From Chloroflexi bacterium AL-N1 (GTDB lineage Bacteria; Chloroflexota; Chloroflexia; Chloroflexales; Roseiflexaceae), in assembly GCA_013122435.1 (NCBI GenBank), contig WYDT01000003.1, forward strand, positions 186,001-250,000: a DNA stretch of 64,000 nucleotides, read 5' to 3'. Positions within the stretch are counted from its first letter, which is position 1. The number at the start of each line of letters is the position of its first letter. Position numbers and translations under genes: made by a program. Of the stretch, positions 8,844-16,828 are shown one piece after another. Below the pieces are notes generated by a model. That model was not told the origin of the DNA. It saw only the letters and a program-made list of their open reading frames with translations, and did not search any database.

Positions 8844-9806
8844 ATGACAGGATTAAAGGCCGAATTTATAAACAAGGTCGGGCTTGTTGGTACCGGGATG
8901 GTCGGTACATCATTTGCGTATGCCCTGATGCAACGTGGAGTTGCAACAGATTTAGTTTTAGTTGATGTTGATGCTGCACGTGCAGAAGGCGAGGCGATGG
9001 ATCTTAATCATGGCATGTCGTTTGTTCGCCCGATGCAAATTACGTCAGGTACCTATGCTGATTTAGCAGGGTCATCAGTAGTGGTTATTGCTGCAGGTGT
9101 GAATCAAAAACCGGGTGAGACACGGCTTGATCTTTTGCAGCGAAATGCAGATATCATGCGTACGATTGTTCCTCAGATCGTGCATTACGCCCCACATGCA
9201 GTCATTGTGATGGCGACAAATCCTGTCGATATTTTGACACATATAGCAGCCACGTGTGTGAATGTGCCATTAGGGCAGATAATTGGTTCTGGGACTATCC
9301 TCGACACGGCTCGTTTTCGATATCTACTGGGTGACTATTACAGAGTTGATCCTCGAAGCGTTCATGCCTATATTATAGGAGAACATGGCGACAGTGAACT
9401 TGCTCTCTGGAGCCTTGCGAACGTTGCTGGTGTACGATTACACGAATTTATTGGTCCTGGTGGTCGGAGTTATGATCAAGAGAAGATGTCTCAAATTCTT
9501 GATCAGACTCGGAATGCAGCATATGAGATCATCAAGCGTAAAAAAGCCACATATTATGCTATTGGGCTTGGTCTATTAACAATAGTCGAGGCAATTTTAC
9601 GAGATCAGCACACGGTTCTTACTGTCAGTAGTGAGATGCAGGGGCAATACGGTGTCGAGAACATTTCCCTGAGTTTACCAACGATTGTTGGTAAAGACGG
9701 TGCTGAGGAAGTGCTTAATCTGACGATTAGCCCTGATGAGATAGCTGCGTTTCAACAATCGGCAACTATTTTGCAGGACCAACTTGCTCAACTTGATCGG
9801 GTGTAA
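8844..9806 (+). CDS. ldh: L-lactate dehydrogenase (NAD-dependent)
   Basis: A 320-residue member of the LDH/MDH family. The NAD-binding fingerprint GLVGTGMVG lies at 13-21. The substrate-specificity position is Gln88 in GVNQKPGETRLD, the residue of lactate dehydrogenases, where malate dehydrogenases carry Arg. Catalytic His181 sits in IGEHGDSE, and the substrate-binding Arg residues are present. It interconverts pyruvate and L-lactate with NADH in the cytoplasm. Some MDH-like enzymes of Chloroflexota are close in sequence, so the Gln88 reading is the deciding point. A receiver-domain gene follows 45 bp downstream. Confidence 0.88.
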   Translation: MTGLKAEFINKVGLVGTGMVGTSFAYALMQRGVATDLVLVDVDAARAEGEAMDLNHGMSFVRPMQITSGTYADLAGSSVVVIAAGVNQKPGETRLDLLQRNADIMRTIVPQIVHYAPHAVIVMATNPVDILTHIAATCVNVPLGQIIGSGTILDTARFRYLLGDYYRVDPRSVHAYIIGEHGDSELALWSLANVAGVRLHEFIGPGGRSYDQEKMSQILDQTRNAAYEIIKRKKATYYAIGLGLLTIVEAILRDQHTVLTVSSEMQGQYGVENISLSLPTIVGKDGAEEVLNLTISPDEIAAFQQSATILQDQLAQLDRV

Positions 9807-9851
9807 CAGATCTGATTAGATATGTGATTGTTGGGTGTATGGAGGTTCACA

Positions 9852-10274
9852 ATGTCTTCCTCGAACAACATTTCGAATTTGAATGGCCAAACAGCAAATG
9901 TCCTTATAGTTGAAGACGATGCTGCAACACGGCGCCTCTATAAGTTTCTTCTGCTAAATGGCGGTTTCTCCATATTAGAGGCTGAAGATGGTGTTGTAGC
10001 ATTGGAGCAACTTGCCCAACACCATTGCGACATTGTGATTACAGATATGAATATGCCACGTATGGATGGGTTGGAACTGATACAGGCGATTCGGCGAGAT
10101 TATGAACATATTCATGTTATTATGATCACTGCTTTTGGTACTCCAGACACCGAAAAGCAAGCACTACGCTTAGGAGCTAATGACTATCTAGCGAAACCTT
10201 TTGAGTTTGAAGATCTTGAGCGTCGTGTGCAAGCGTTTTTTCAACAGCGTACGAAAACAAATGTAAATAGTTAA
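9852..10274 (+). CDS. Single-domain response regulator (receiver only)
   Basis: A 140-residue protein holding one CheY-like receiver domain and no output domain. The acidic pocket is E21-D22-D23, the phosphoacceptor is D65 (VITDMNMPRMDG) and the conserved Lys is in YLAKPFEF. ATG 9852 follows GGAGGTTCACA; an upstream ATG-type start at 9828 lacks a site. It lies 45 bp after ldh and about 180 bp before the remains of a second receiver gene that it resembles, so the two may be a tandem duplication. The partner kinase is not adjacent. Confidence 0.88.
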   Translation: MSSSNNISNLNGQTANVLIVEDDAATRRLYKFLLLNGGFSILEAEDGVVALEQLAQHHCDIVITDMNMPRMDGLELIQAIRRDYEHIHVIMITAFGTPDTEKQALRLGANDYLAKPFEFEDLERRVQAFFQQRTKTNVNS

Positions 10275-10307
10275 TTGCAATCTATACAATCATAATGGTA
10301 TGTCATG

Positions 10308-10328
10308 AATGAGATGTGACATCTCATT
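10308..10328 (+). terminator. Hairpin after the receiver gene
   Basis: AATGAGATG, loop TGA, CATCTCATT: a perfect 9-bp stem 34 bp after the stop codon. There is no T-run, so it may only protect the 3' end or act as a weak terminator. Confidence 0.4.
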
Positions 10329-10457
10329 ATGATTTAAGATGAGCATCTCCTTCAAAACGATTATGATTTTGATTTGGGGGGAACATATGTAATGTGGTAT
10401 CCTTGTCGTTTCTTTATCGAATACACAGATGTATCTTCCTCATAAGGTATAACTGCT

Positions 10458-10800
10458 ATGAATATGAAACATAGCAATGGTGCAATACATACAACCCCCG
10501 CCCATATTTTAGTAGTAGAAGATAATCCCGCAAGTTCGAGATTTTGGTATTCGTACCTTACGTATCAATGGGTATCAGGTTTCGAGTGCAGAAAATGGAC
10601 GTGTTGCGGTTGAACAACTTCATGCAGAACGGTTTGACCTGTTTCTAACGGATCTTCAGATGCCAGAGATGGGCGGCATCAGACTGATACAAGGATTACG
10701 ACAGCGTGACATGGACACAGATGTTATTTTCTATACTGCGTATGGAACAATCGCTCATGTGCAATCAGTGTACACGGGCCAGGCCTCGCCACAACGTATT
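10458..10800 (+). pseudogene. 5' remnant of a REC-HD-GYP response regulator gene
   Basis: From ATG 10458 the translation opens with a receiver domain (HILVVEDNPAS), then shifts frame near 10535. In the next frame it continues as RDFGIRTLRINGYQVSSAENG, LFLTDLQMPEMGG and VIFYTAYGTIAH. Homology to a receiver fades around 10760, before the conserved Lys region. The missing output part is probably the HD-GYP fragment that resumes at 13177, because its first residues (LALTKDQHLQTVRALSTAID) are the usual REC to HD-GYP linker. The gene was cut by the intervening segment with ISL3-type ends. Confidence 0.75.
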
Positions 10801-10812
10801 GGCTCTTCCGCA
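10801..10812 (+). repeat. Isolated ISL3-type terminal repeat sequence
   Basis: GGCTCTTCCGCA here is identical to the first 12 bases of the left inverted repeat of the IS at 11476, in the same orientation. It lies at the point where the receiver remnant stops making sense and just before the metallo-beta-lactamase-fold remnant. It could be the outer left end of a larger, older element reaching to 13176. Confidence 0.5.
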
Positions 10813-10824
10813 CTTGTGGTGAAT

Positions 10825-11302
10825 CATCATCTCGTTTCGTCACTGATACAGTTGAATGGCATAATGTTCGTGTCATACATATAGACGGACATCATGGCTT
10901 GGGTCCTGTGGAACAGGAAATGGGTGTTGTCAGTGGCTTTGTCTTCGAGTCTGCCAACGAACCCAGGGTGTACTGGACAGGTGATACAGTGTTGTGTGAA
11001 GAAGTGGAAGCTGCGTCCATACTCACACTCCTGATATCATCATCACACATTCAGCCGGAGCAATGTGGCCTGATCCACAGAATACCGACCAGCGGGTGCT
11101 AATTATCATGGATGCGACGCAGACCATTGACACCGCCAGACTTGCGCCCCAAAGCCGTATCATTGCCATCCGTATGGAAGCGGTCGATCATGGCACAGTG
11201 ACGCAAGCCGCGCTACGTCAGTCAGCCAACGATGCAAAAATACCCGAACATCGGTTGCTTATTCCTGCTGACGGAGAAATACTCGAACTGGTTTGCGTGT
11301 AA
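10825..11302 (+). pseudogene. Remnant of an MBL-fold metallo-hydrolase
   Basis: The translated pieces VEWHNVRVIHIDGHHGLGP and VYWTGDTVLCEEVEAA, then after a frameshift near 11015 the pieces HTPDIIITHSAGAMWPDP and LIPADGEILEL, match the C-terminal half of UlaG-like metallo-beta-lactamase-fold hydrolases. Metal-site residues such as the HxxG-type histidines and TGDT are still visible. The N-terminal half, with the HxHxDH motif, is absent. It lies inside the segment that interrupts the REC-HD-GYP gene, so it is probably a passenger or a neighbour brought in with the IS. Confidence 0.65.
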
Positions 11303-11335
11303 AAAACTCAAGACAGCAGTCTCTGCGCTACTGCC

Positions 11336-11422
11336 TTAGTTTCGATACCTTTCTGCCACAAACTGATAATCATAAGAGGTTACTTCGTAACGGTTGCCAT
11401 AGGGATCACAAAAGTAGACCGA
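11336..11422 (-). pseudogene. C-terminal scrap of a glyoxalase/VOC-superfamily protein
   Basis: On the minus strand 28 codons read SVYFCDPYGNRYEVTSYDYQ and then FVAERYRN and a stop. The DPYGN-YEV pattern is the C-terminal metal-binding strand typical of VOC (glyoxalase/bleomycin-resistance) proteins. A TGA lies directly upstream in frame, and no further homologous sequence remains before the IS end at 11476. The rest was lost when the IS arrived or in a later deletion. Confidence 0.5.
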
Positions 11423-11475
11423 TCAGGCGAGATTCTGATTGACTATAGGCAGTTTGGATTTGCTCACATGACCCT

Positions 11476-13176
11476 GGCTCTTCCGCAGGTGGCGTGATCA
11501 GATGTTACGTCACATATAATACCCGTTGACAGAGGAGATCAACGTTGTCGCGCCCATATGCACTCCGCTTAATGAGCTTCACCCGGTGCATATGGCCTTC
11601 CACGGGACCATTTGACCACGGCACGGCGAGCGCTGCCATGACTGCGGCAGCAGCACGTTGTAAGACCCGTGCGAAATTCCGCAGTGCTGGTATGGTGCTC
11701 GTCAGACATTTAGTCAGCCATGGAGAGAACTGCGCGGGCTGGCGTTGCCGCACCATCGCCAGAAATGGTTGGGGTAACCTCCCATAAGGACTGTACCTCG
11801 GCATGCTGGAGGAGGTGTGTCTACAGGCCCGCAGCTATCCGCGATGGCTGCTCGTTAGGCGCACAGATGTGCCAAGCGATCCGGGTTGCAGATGGCAGTA
11901 CCACCACAGGTGCGGTGGCGGGGTGCGGTGCCGACCAGACTGACCGCGAATCCACTTCCCGACCAGGGAGCGGGTCCCCGTAAAGCCTTGCTCACGAATC
12001 TCGCGCCACAGACGTGACTGGTTGGTACAACCTGCGGCGAGCCGGGTGTGCACATACGGTACGTAGGGATCAATGTTTCCCGTTGCCCGCTAGCCACGTC
12101 GTTCGGGTGGGAGGGTTTCGGTTTGTAACCAGCGGCGGACAGTGGTGGTTGAGCGCCCACACGCCTGTGCGATCTGGCCCTGGGCCGCCCGTTCTTGCAC
12201 CGCTTGATAGGCGCGGTGCCCGTTCGGTCCGGCGGAGGGCCTGGATGCGTTGCAGACTGGGATGGGGTGCATAGCGCGGGGGTGGCGACGCCTCCATAGC
12301 GGGGATGGGTGGCACAGAGGGGGACTCAGTTACGGTGATGTGGCGTCGTAATGCGGGGGGCAACCGGAGCAGCGCCCGCTCCACGGTTTGACGCACATGA
12401 CCGAGCAGATGAAAGCGATCTGCGACCTGGATGGCCTGTGGGGCCCCATCGGTCGCACCACGGGCATAGTCTAAGGCGTGGTCACGCGTAATCACCTGCA
12501 CCGTTGGATGTCCCTGGAGCCACGTGGCCAGCGTGGCCGCCGTCCGATCCGGTAGGAGATCGATGGGGCAATGTCGTTCAAGATCGAGGAGCATGGTACC
12601 GTAGGTACGACCTGTACACAAAGCAAGATTATCAACGCCCAAGACGGTTGGTGGGGGATGCCGGGGCTCCGGCGTGGCCCCCTGACCCGCATGTGTAACT
12701 GGGGTGCAAGACGCGCACCAGCCGCACCCCCAAGGGCAAACCCAATGGTCTCAAGCGTACAGGTGCGCCGGGACGTCCGCTAGGCGCGGGCAGGTGCGAG
12801 GTTAGGAAAAGGTTCGGCGCAGGTCCGGCGCAGACAGGTCGGTCGATCACACAAGAAGCGGCGTACCTGGAGCCGCAATCGTATGGCCTGTTCAGCCACC
12901 GGCAGGTCGTGGACCACCCGCTGGTAACGGCTGGGAACACGGGTTGATCGCGTACACACGTCGGACAACACCGAGCTGGAGGATGGGCATGCACTTTAAT
13001 GCTGAGGGTCATAGCGACCGTACGGACGCGATCAATGGTACAGTTGGGAATTTGATAGGGCATAACACATGACATTGGATAGCATCTCCCGAAGTACAAC
13101 AGCAGGCGGACATCCAAGCTAGTAGAGCGGATGATGTGCCTTCGGTCATCTGAATCACGCAACCTGTGGAAGAGCC
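11476..13176 (-). mobile_element. ISL3-family insertion sequence, decayed, 1701 bp
   Basis: The ends are imperfect inverted repeats of about 29-30 bp: 11476-11504 begins GGCTCTTCCGCAGGTGGCGT, and the complement of 13147-13176 begins GGCTCTTCCACAGGTTGCGT. They differ by two substitutions and one inserted base. Between them lies a multiply frameshifted ISL3-type transposase on the minus strand. The 8 bp on each side (ATGACCCT and ACTCTTAT) do not match, so there is no readable target duplication, which suggests a deletion or recombination since insertion. The segment looks richer in G and C than its surroundings. The right end abuts an open HD-GYP reading frame exactly. Confidence 0.85.
11505..13110 (-). 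pseudogene. ISL3-family transposase, multiple frameshifts
   Basis: Reading leftward, successive frames give the N-terminal zinc-ribbon region (VHAHPPARCCPTC, then VVHDLPVAEQAIRLRLQVRR and FLCDRPTC), the DDE core (LGVDN-like MGVDNLALCTGRTYGTMLLD, VITRDHALDYARG, VADRFHLLGHVRQ), an HTH-like insert (GQIAQACGRSTTTVRRWLQ) and the C-terminal block SNGPVEGHMHRVKLIKRSAYG. These are hallmarks of ISL3 transposases. At least four frame changes separate the pieces, so no active enzyme is made. Confidence 0.85.
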
Positions 13177-14019
13177 ACTCTTATCTTGGCATTGACAAAA
13201 GATCAGCATCTCCAAACTGTGCGTGCGCTATCGACGGCGATTGATGCGTGCTGATCCATATACCCGTGAACATTCTGAACAGATTATGTATTATGCCGTA
13301 CGTATGGCTGAGGTGTTGCAGCTTTCTCCTGAACGTATAGAACACGTACGTTATGGTGCACTACTTCATGATATTGGTAAAATAGGTATTCGTGATGACA
13401 TCCTGCTCAAACCAGGTTTTCTTACCCAGAAAGAACGGCTTATGATGGAGCAGCTTCTGTGTATTGGGGACGATATCTTTCGAGGGATCAAAGCTTTGCA
13501 TCATGTTACTGCGATGATTGAGTACCACCATGAACGTATAGATGGGCAGGGATATCCCTCAGGTATTGATGGTTCACAGTTGAGTGAGGACATTCGTATT
13601 CTCGCCATTGCGGACTCGTATGATGCCATGACATCTAATCGTGCGTATCAAAAGGGTATGCCTCCAGAAGAGGCATTTCGTGTCCTTCTTGCTGGACGTG
13701 GTATGTATTGGATAGTGAGACGGTTGATCTGTTTATTGAGTTAATAAGAGCAGAAGGTCCCCAACTTACCCTTGGTGGAAAACGACCTGCTCAATCAATC
13801 CTTAGCCAGCCAACTGACACCTCAGACGCGATGAGTTTAGAGCTACGTGATTACTATCGTCGTTTACTCCACTCTTCATTGACATTCGACCCGTATTTAG
13901 AAAAACCAGAATATATATTTTACTGTATGCTAGCTCACTCTCCTGTATATTATTTATTCCCCTACAAATCATCATATGTTGAGCACCAATCTGCATTTTT
14001 ATGGTATTTTAGTAATTAA
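13177..14019 (+). pseudogene. HD-GYP phosphodiesterase fragment, 3' half of the split REC-HD-GYP gene
   Basis: Directly after the IS end the frame is open as TLILALTKDQHLQTVRALST. A one-base insertion near 13247 shifts it to DPYTREHSEQIMYYAVRMAE. The metal-binding HD pair is in ALLHDIGKIGI and the signature HHERIDGQGYP is intact. A second frameshift near 13700 separates RVLLAGRGMYW from DSETVDLFIELIRAEG. HD-GYP domains hydrolyse cyclic di-GMP. The residues for catalysis survive but the gene is broken in three places and has lost its own start. Sequence after about 13770 is not clearly homologous. Confidence 0.8.
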
Positions 14020-14074
14020 GAATGGTCGTGTTGATGCCAAAATATTAAAAGCTGTAAAAGGGAAGGTTAGCTCC

Positions 14075-14713
14075 ATGCTAGAGCAAATGTTTAGGGCTAG
14101 TCAGGCGGTGCTTCTTCGTCCATCTGTGTCGACTTTTGAGGAGTATGAACGTAACAACCTTGGGTGGGCTACTATTTATGTTCTGATTGGTTCTGTTGTT
14201 GCATCTCTTTTAGGGCTTGTAGGTTCACTGTTACAACGAACTTCTCTTGAACAACAATTAGCTGATTTTGAACAGGAGTTGGGTTCTCTTCCTGGATGGC
14301 TAACAACCTTAGTACTTTCAGACAATTCCCTTGTTACCATACTCTCTAATCTTATATCTGCGTTAGTGGTCTTCTTTATTTTTCTTTTTGTAATTTACCT
14401 ACTTGGTTTACTGGTTGGTGGTAATGGTGCATTTGGGGAGTTAGCATATGATGTTGCGCTATTTTGGACACCAATATCTGTTATTTCAGCGTTATTAAGT
14501 GCGCTTGCAATTGGCCCATTAGCCTGTATATCAGGGCCATTATTACTTATTGTGGGTATATATAATGTATATCTAACCTTTCTCAGTATTCAATCTGGCA
14601 TGAACCTTTCAACGGGTAAAGCACTTACTGCCGTACTGATGCCCGTATTCATTCTTTTGATAATGTTATGTGGTCTGGTTGCTCTATTTATTGCAGAGGT
14701 TAGTCCTAATTAA
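14075..14713 (+). CDS. Yip1-family multi-pass membrane protein
   Basis: A 212-residue protein with about five hydrophobic segments (ATIYVLIGSVVASLLGLVGS near residue 32, LVVFFIFLFVIYLLGLLVGG, ISALLSALAIGPLACIS, LLLIVGIYNVYLTFL, VLMPVFILLIMLCGLVALF). The cytoplasmic N terminus includes VSTFEEYERN. This layout fits the Yip1/YIF1 domain (DUF1282-like) proteins of bacteria, whose function is poorly known. ATG 14075 with GGGAAGG upstream is preferred to ATG 13976, which would read into the preceding decayed gene. The gene is convergent with fpg. Confidence 0.7.
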   Translation: MLEQMFRASQAVLLRPSVSTFEEYERNNLGWATIYVLIGSVVASLLGLVGSLLQRTSLEQQLADFEQELGSLPGWLTTLVLSDNSLVTILSNLISALVVFFIFLFVIYLLGLLVGGNGAFGELAYDVALFWTPISVISALLSALAIGPLACISGPLLLIVGIYNVYLTFLSIQSGMNLSTGKALTAVLMPVFILLIMLCGLVALFIAEVSPN

Positions 14714-14728
14714 GATATGTCATAATAA

Positions 14729-15583
14729 TTACGTCGTTGCAGAACGCTCATTCTGTGGATTAAGTGTCTGACAGTGAGCGCAGATGTGTGTTCCCCGTTG
14801 TCCTACCGTAATTCGTTCGATGCTATGTCCGCATCTTGGACAAGGATGTGTGATTCGTGCGTAGACGTGAAAATGATCTTGATTTGTTCCTTGTTCACCA
14901 TAACTGTTACGATAGTTTCGCAGTGTACTTCCTCCATTGCTCAAACCTGTCTGTAATGCTTTGCGGATGCTGTTATGTAGACGAGCTACCTCATCATCGT
15001 TGAGGTCACTACTTGTGCGTAGTGGATGTATCTGAGCATGCCAGAGAGCTTCATCGGCATAAATGTTCCCAATACCGGCAATAACTGTCTGATCAAGTAA
15101 TAGTGGTTTAAGGCGCGCCTGACGATTACGTAACAATGAACTCAGGGCATCCACGGTGAAGTCATCCTCTAACGGCTCGATACCATGTGCTTGATCAAGT
15201 TCTCTTAAACCTACTGGATCAAGTAATCGTGTTCGTCCAAATTTACGTATGTCATGGAAGAAGAGTTGTCGCCCATCCGTAAATTCAATAACGAGATGGA
15301 CATATTTATCAGGTGGTGCTATCGTATCTTGAATGGTAATATAGCCTGACATCCTTAAATGAAATGTCAGCGTCCATCCTTCATCTAAAGTTATCAATAG
15401 CCATTTTGCACGACGGCCAATATTTTGAATTGTGCGTCCCTGTAATAGTTTACGAAACTGATCCACAGACGGGGTTTCGATCATTCGTTCCCAATCAAGA
15501 TAAGTGACAGCGGCAATATGTGCACCCACAATCTGTTTGTGTAGACTGCGCGCTACATGTTCAACTTCTGGAAGTTCTGGCAT
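14729..15583 (-). CDS. mutM: Formamidopyrimidine-DNA glycosylase
   Basis: A 284-residue Fpg/MutM protein. It excises oxidised purines such as 8-oxoguanine and nicks the strand by beta,delta-elimination. The start is fixed at ATG 15583 because the mature N terminus must be Pro (MPELPEVE), the catalytic nucleophile; an ATG two codons upstream would bury it. The H2TH DNA-binding region is around [15 protein letters not shown], and the C-terminal zinc finger CPRCGHS through CAHC is complete. A free-standing gene, convergent with the Yip1-like gene. Confidence 0.95.
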   Translation of the reverse strand: MPELPEVEHVARSLHKQIVGAHIAAVTYLDWERMIETPSVDQFRKLLQGRTIQNIGRRAKWLLITLDEGWTLTFHLRMSGYITIQDTIAPPDKYVHLVIEFTDGRQLFFHDIRKFGRTRLLDPVGLRELDQAHGIEPLEDDFTVDALSSLLRNRQARLKPLLLDQTVIAGIGNIYADEALWHAQIHPLRTSSDLNDDEVARLHNSIRKALQTGLSNGGSTLRNYRNSYGEQGTNQDHFHVYARITHPCPRCGHSIERITVGQRGTHICAHCQTLNPQNERSATT

Positions 15584-15684
15584 AATCAAAATAACAGTGC
15601 TCTATTTGGATTACATATGTATTATATATGATATCCAGGTTTCATGCTGATATGTTTTGTGGGAGTATATGTCTACAATAAATA

Positions 15685-15708
15685 AAAGGAGCACTTCAAT
15701 GCTCCTTT
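15685..15708 (-). terminator. Intrinsic terminator of the membrane-anchored protein gene
   Basis: A perfect 9-bp stem AAAGGAGCA/TGCTCCTTT with a 6-nt loop. Read on the minus strand it continues into TTTATTTATTG. It lies 35 bp after the stop of the gene ending at 15743. Confidence 0.7.
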
Positions 15709-15742
15709 GTGATCTATGTATGAAGTAGTTGTTAGGGAGTTT

Positions 15743-16351
15743 TTAAGGATTGCGAAATTGCGGTTTGATCTCCACACTTTGTGCAATTGCTTCTATCTCA
15801 TCTACAGCAAGGTTTCCCCATTCTGAACTTGCTGAACGGTTGACAAAGATAGAGATGGCTGGTATCTCCTCACCTTCCTCACCCGGAAAGGTACCAACAA
15901 CACCGATACGTGTCAGTGTTGGCGCGTCAACGAACAAAGTATTAATAACTTCTACAATCTCTTGCTTCGCTACACGTATAAATTTTTTGTTTGTTGGCTG
16001 TCGGTCAAGTGGTAGCACAATGACCAGAGCTGTATCGTTATCAGAAGCGACAGTAATTGCTTTCCACTCACCTTTGGGGAGATCGTTGTCTGTACGCTGT
16101 CGTGAGGTGAGTGTTTGTTGTGCAAGGAACACATAATGACTTTTTGAGTCACGGGTAATTTGGGGTGTTGCAGCTGGTATGGCCGCTGTTTCTTGCTGCA
16201 AATTTGTATTCACTGAGGTAGAGGTTTGGGTCTGATACTGTGGAGATATTAGCATAATCAATATATATAGCCCCAATAGCAAGAGAACTAAAATGAGACT
16301 GACTCGAACTGGAATAGGCAGACGTCCCAGCAGTGTAGAAAGTGTATGCAT
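15743..16351 (-). CDS. Membrane-anchored protein of unknown function
   Basis: A 202-residue protein. One hydrophobic helix (about residues 16-36, VSLILVLLLLGLYILIMLIS) follows a short basic N terminus. The remaining 165 residues are polar and probably extracytoplasmic: a Q/T-rich spacer, then a compact domain with GEWKAITVASDNDTALVIVL and TRIGVVGTFPG. I do not recognise the family. The sequence suggests a type II-anchored domain, not a cleaved secreted protein. Monocistronic, with its own terminator. Confidence 0.6.
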   Translation of the reverse strand: MHTLSTLLGRLPIPVRVSLILVLLLLGLYILIMLISPQYQTQTSTSVNTNLQQETAAIPAATPQITRDSKSHYVFLAQQTLTSRQRTDNDLPKGEWKAITVASDNDTALVIVLPLDRQPTNKKFIRVAKQEIVEVINTLFVDAPTLTRIGVVGTFPGEEGEEIPAISIFVNRSASSEWGNLAVDEIEAIAQSVEIKPQFRNP

Positions 16352-16828
16352 GGCTGGTTCCTCGCTTGTAATGTATATCCTATAAATTAGTCTACACTAT
16401 ATACTCTTCTCGATAAGCTACCATTACCTACTGTATCAAGACATAAAGTGTACTAGGGTTAAGAAAGGACCAAAGAGCTATCCTACAACCCGGCTTAGTT
16501 ATAGTACATTTTAATTGCAAATGCAAATATTTATTGATAAAAAATATTTATAAAAGAAAGGAATTTATATCGAGCGCTATCTAACTTATGTTGAGGGTAT
16601 ATCTTTAACCACTATGTCAAACTCAACGAACGCCCGTCTTTATCGTAATGGTCCGAAACGTGATTGTCATTATGCTCTTCCCCATATATTTTTAATCTTG
16701 TTATCTTAACCACAAGGACAAAGACTGTTCTAACTCAACACACTACCTCTGTGCTTGAGCAACCTAGACCGTGTAGCTGCCCTTATAGCTACACATCATC
16801 ATACTATAAGAAGTAAAGAGGTCGAAGT
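16352..16828. other. Upstream regulatory gap of the giant surface protein
   Basis: A 477-bp non-coding stretch between divergent genes, A+T-rich in its centre (16500-16560). The only clear structure is the hairpin at 16771-16794. I see no gene in it. Confidence 0.5.
16771..16794 (+). promoter_or_regulatory. Inverted repeat in the leader of the giant surface protein
   Basis: GTGTAGCT (16771-16778) and AGCTACAC (16787-16794) form an 8-bp dyad with an 8-bp spacer, 34 bp before the start codon. It could be an operator or an RNA hairpin close to the ribosome site AAAGAGGTCGAAGT. Confidence 0.4.

Noticed and set aside
11545..12783. Plus-strand open frames across the IS
   Set aside because: The recognisable transposase pieces are all on the minus strand; the plus frames match nothing.
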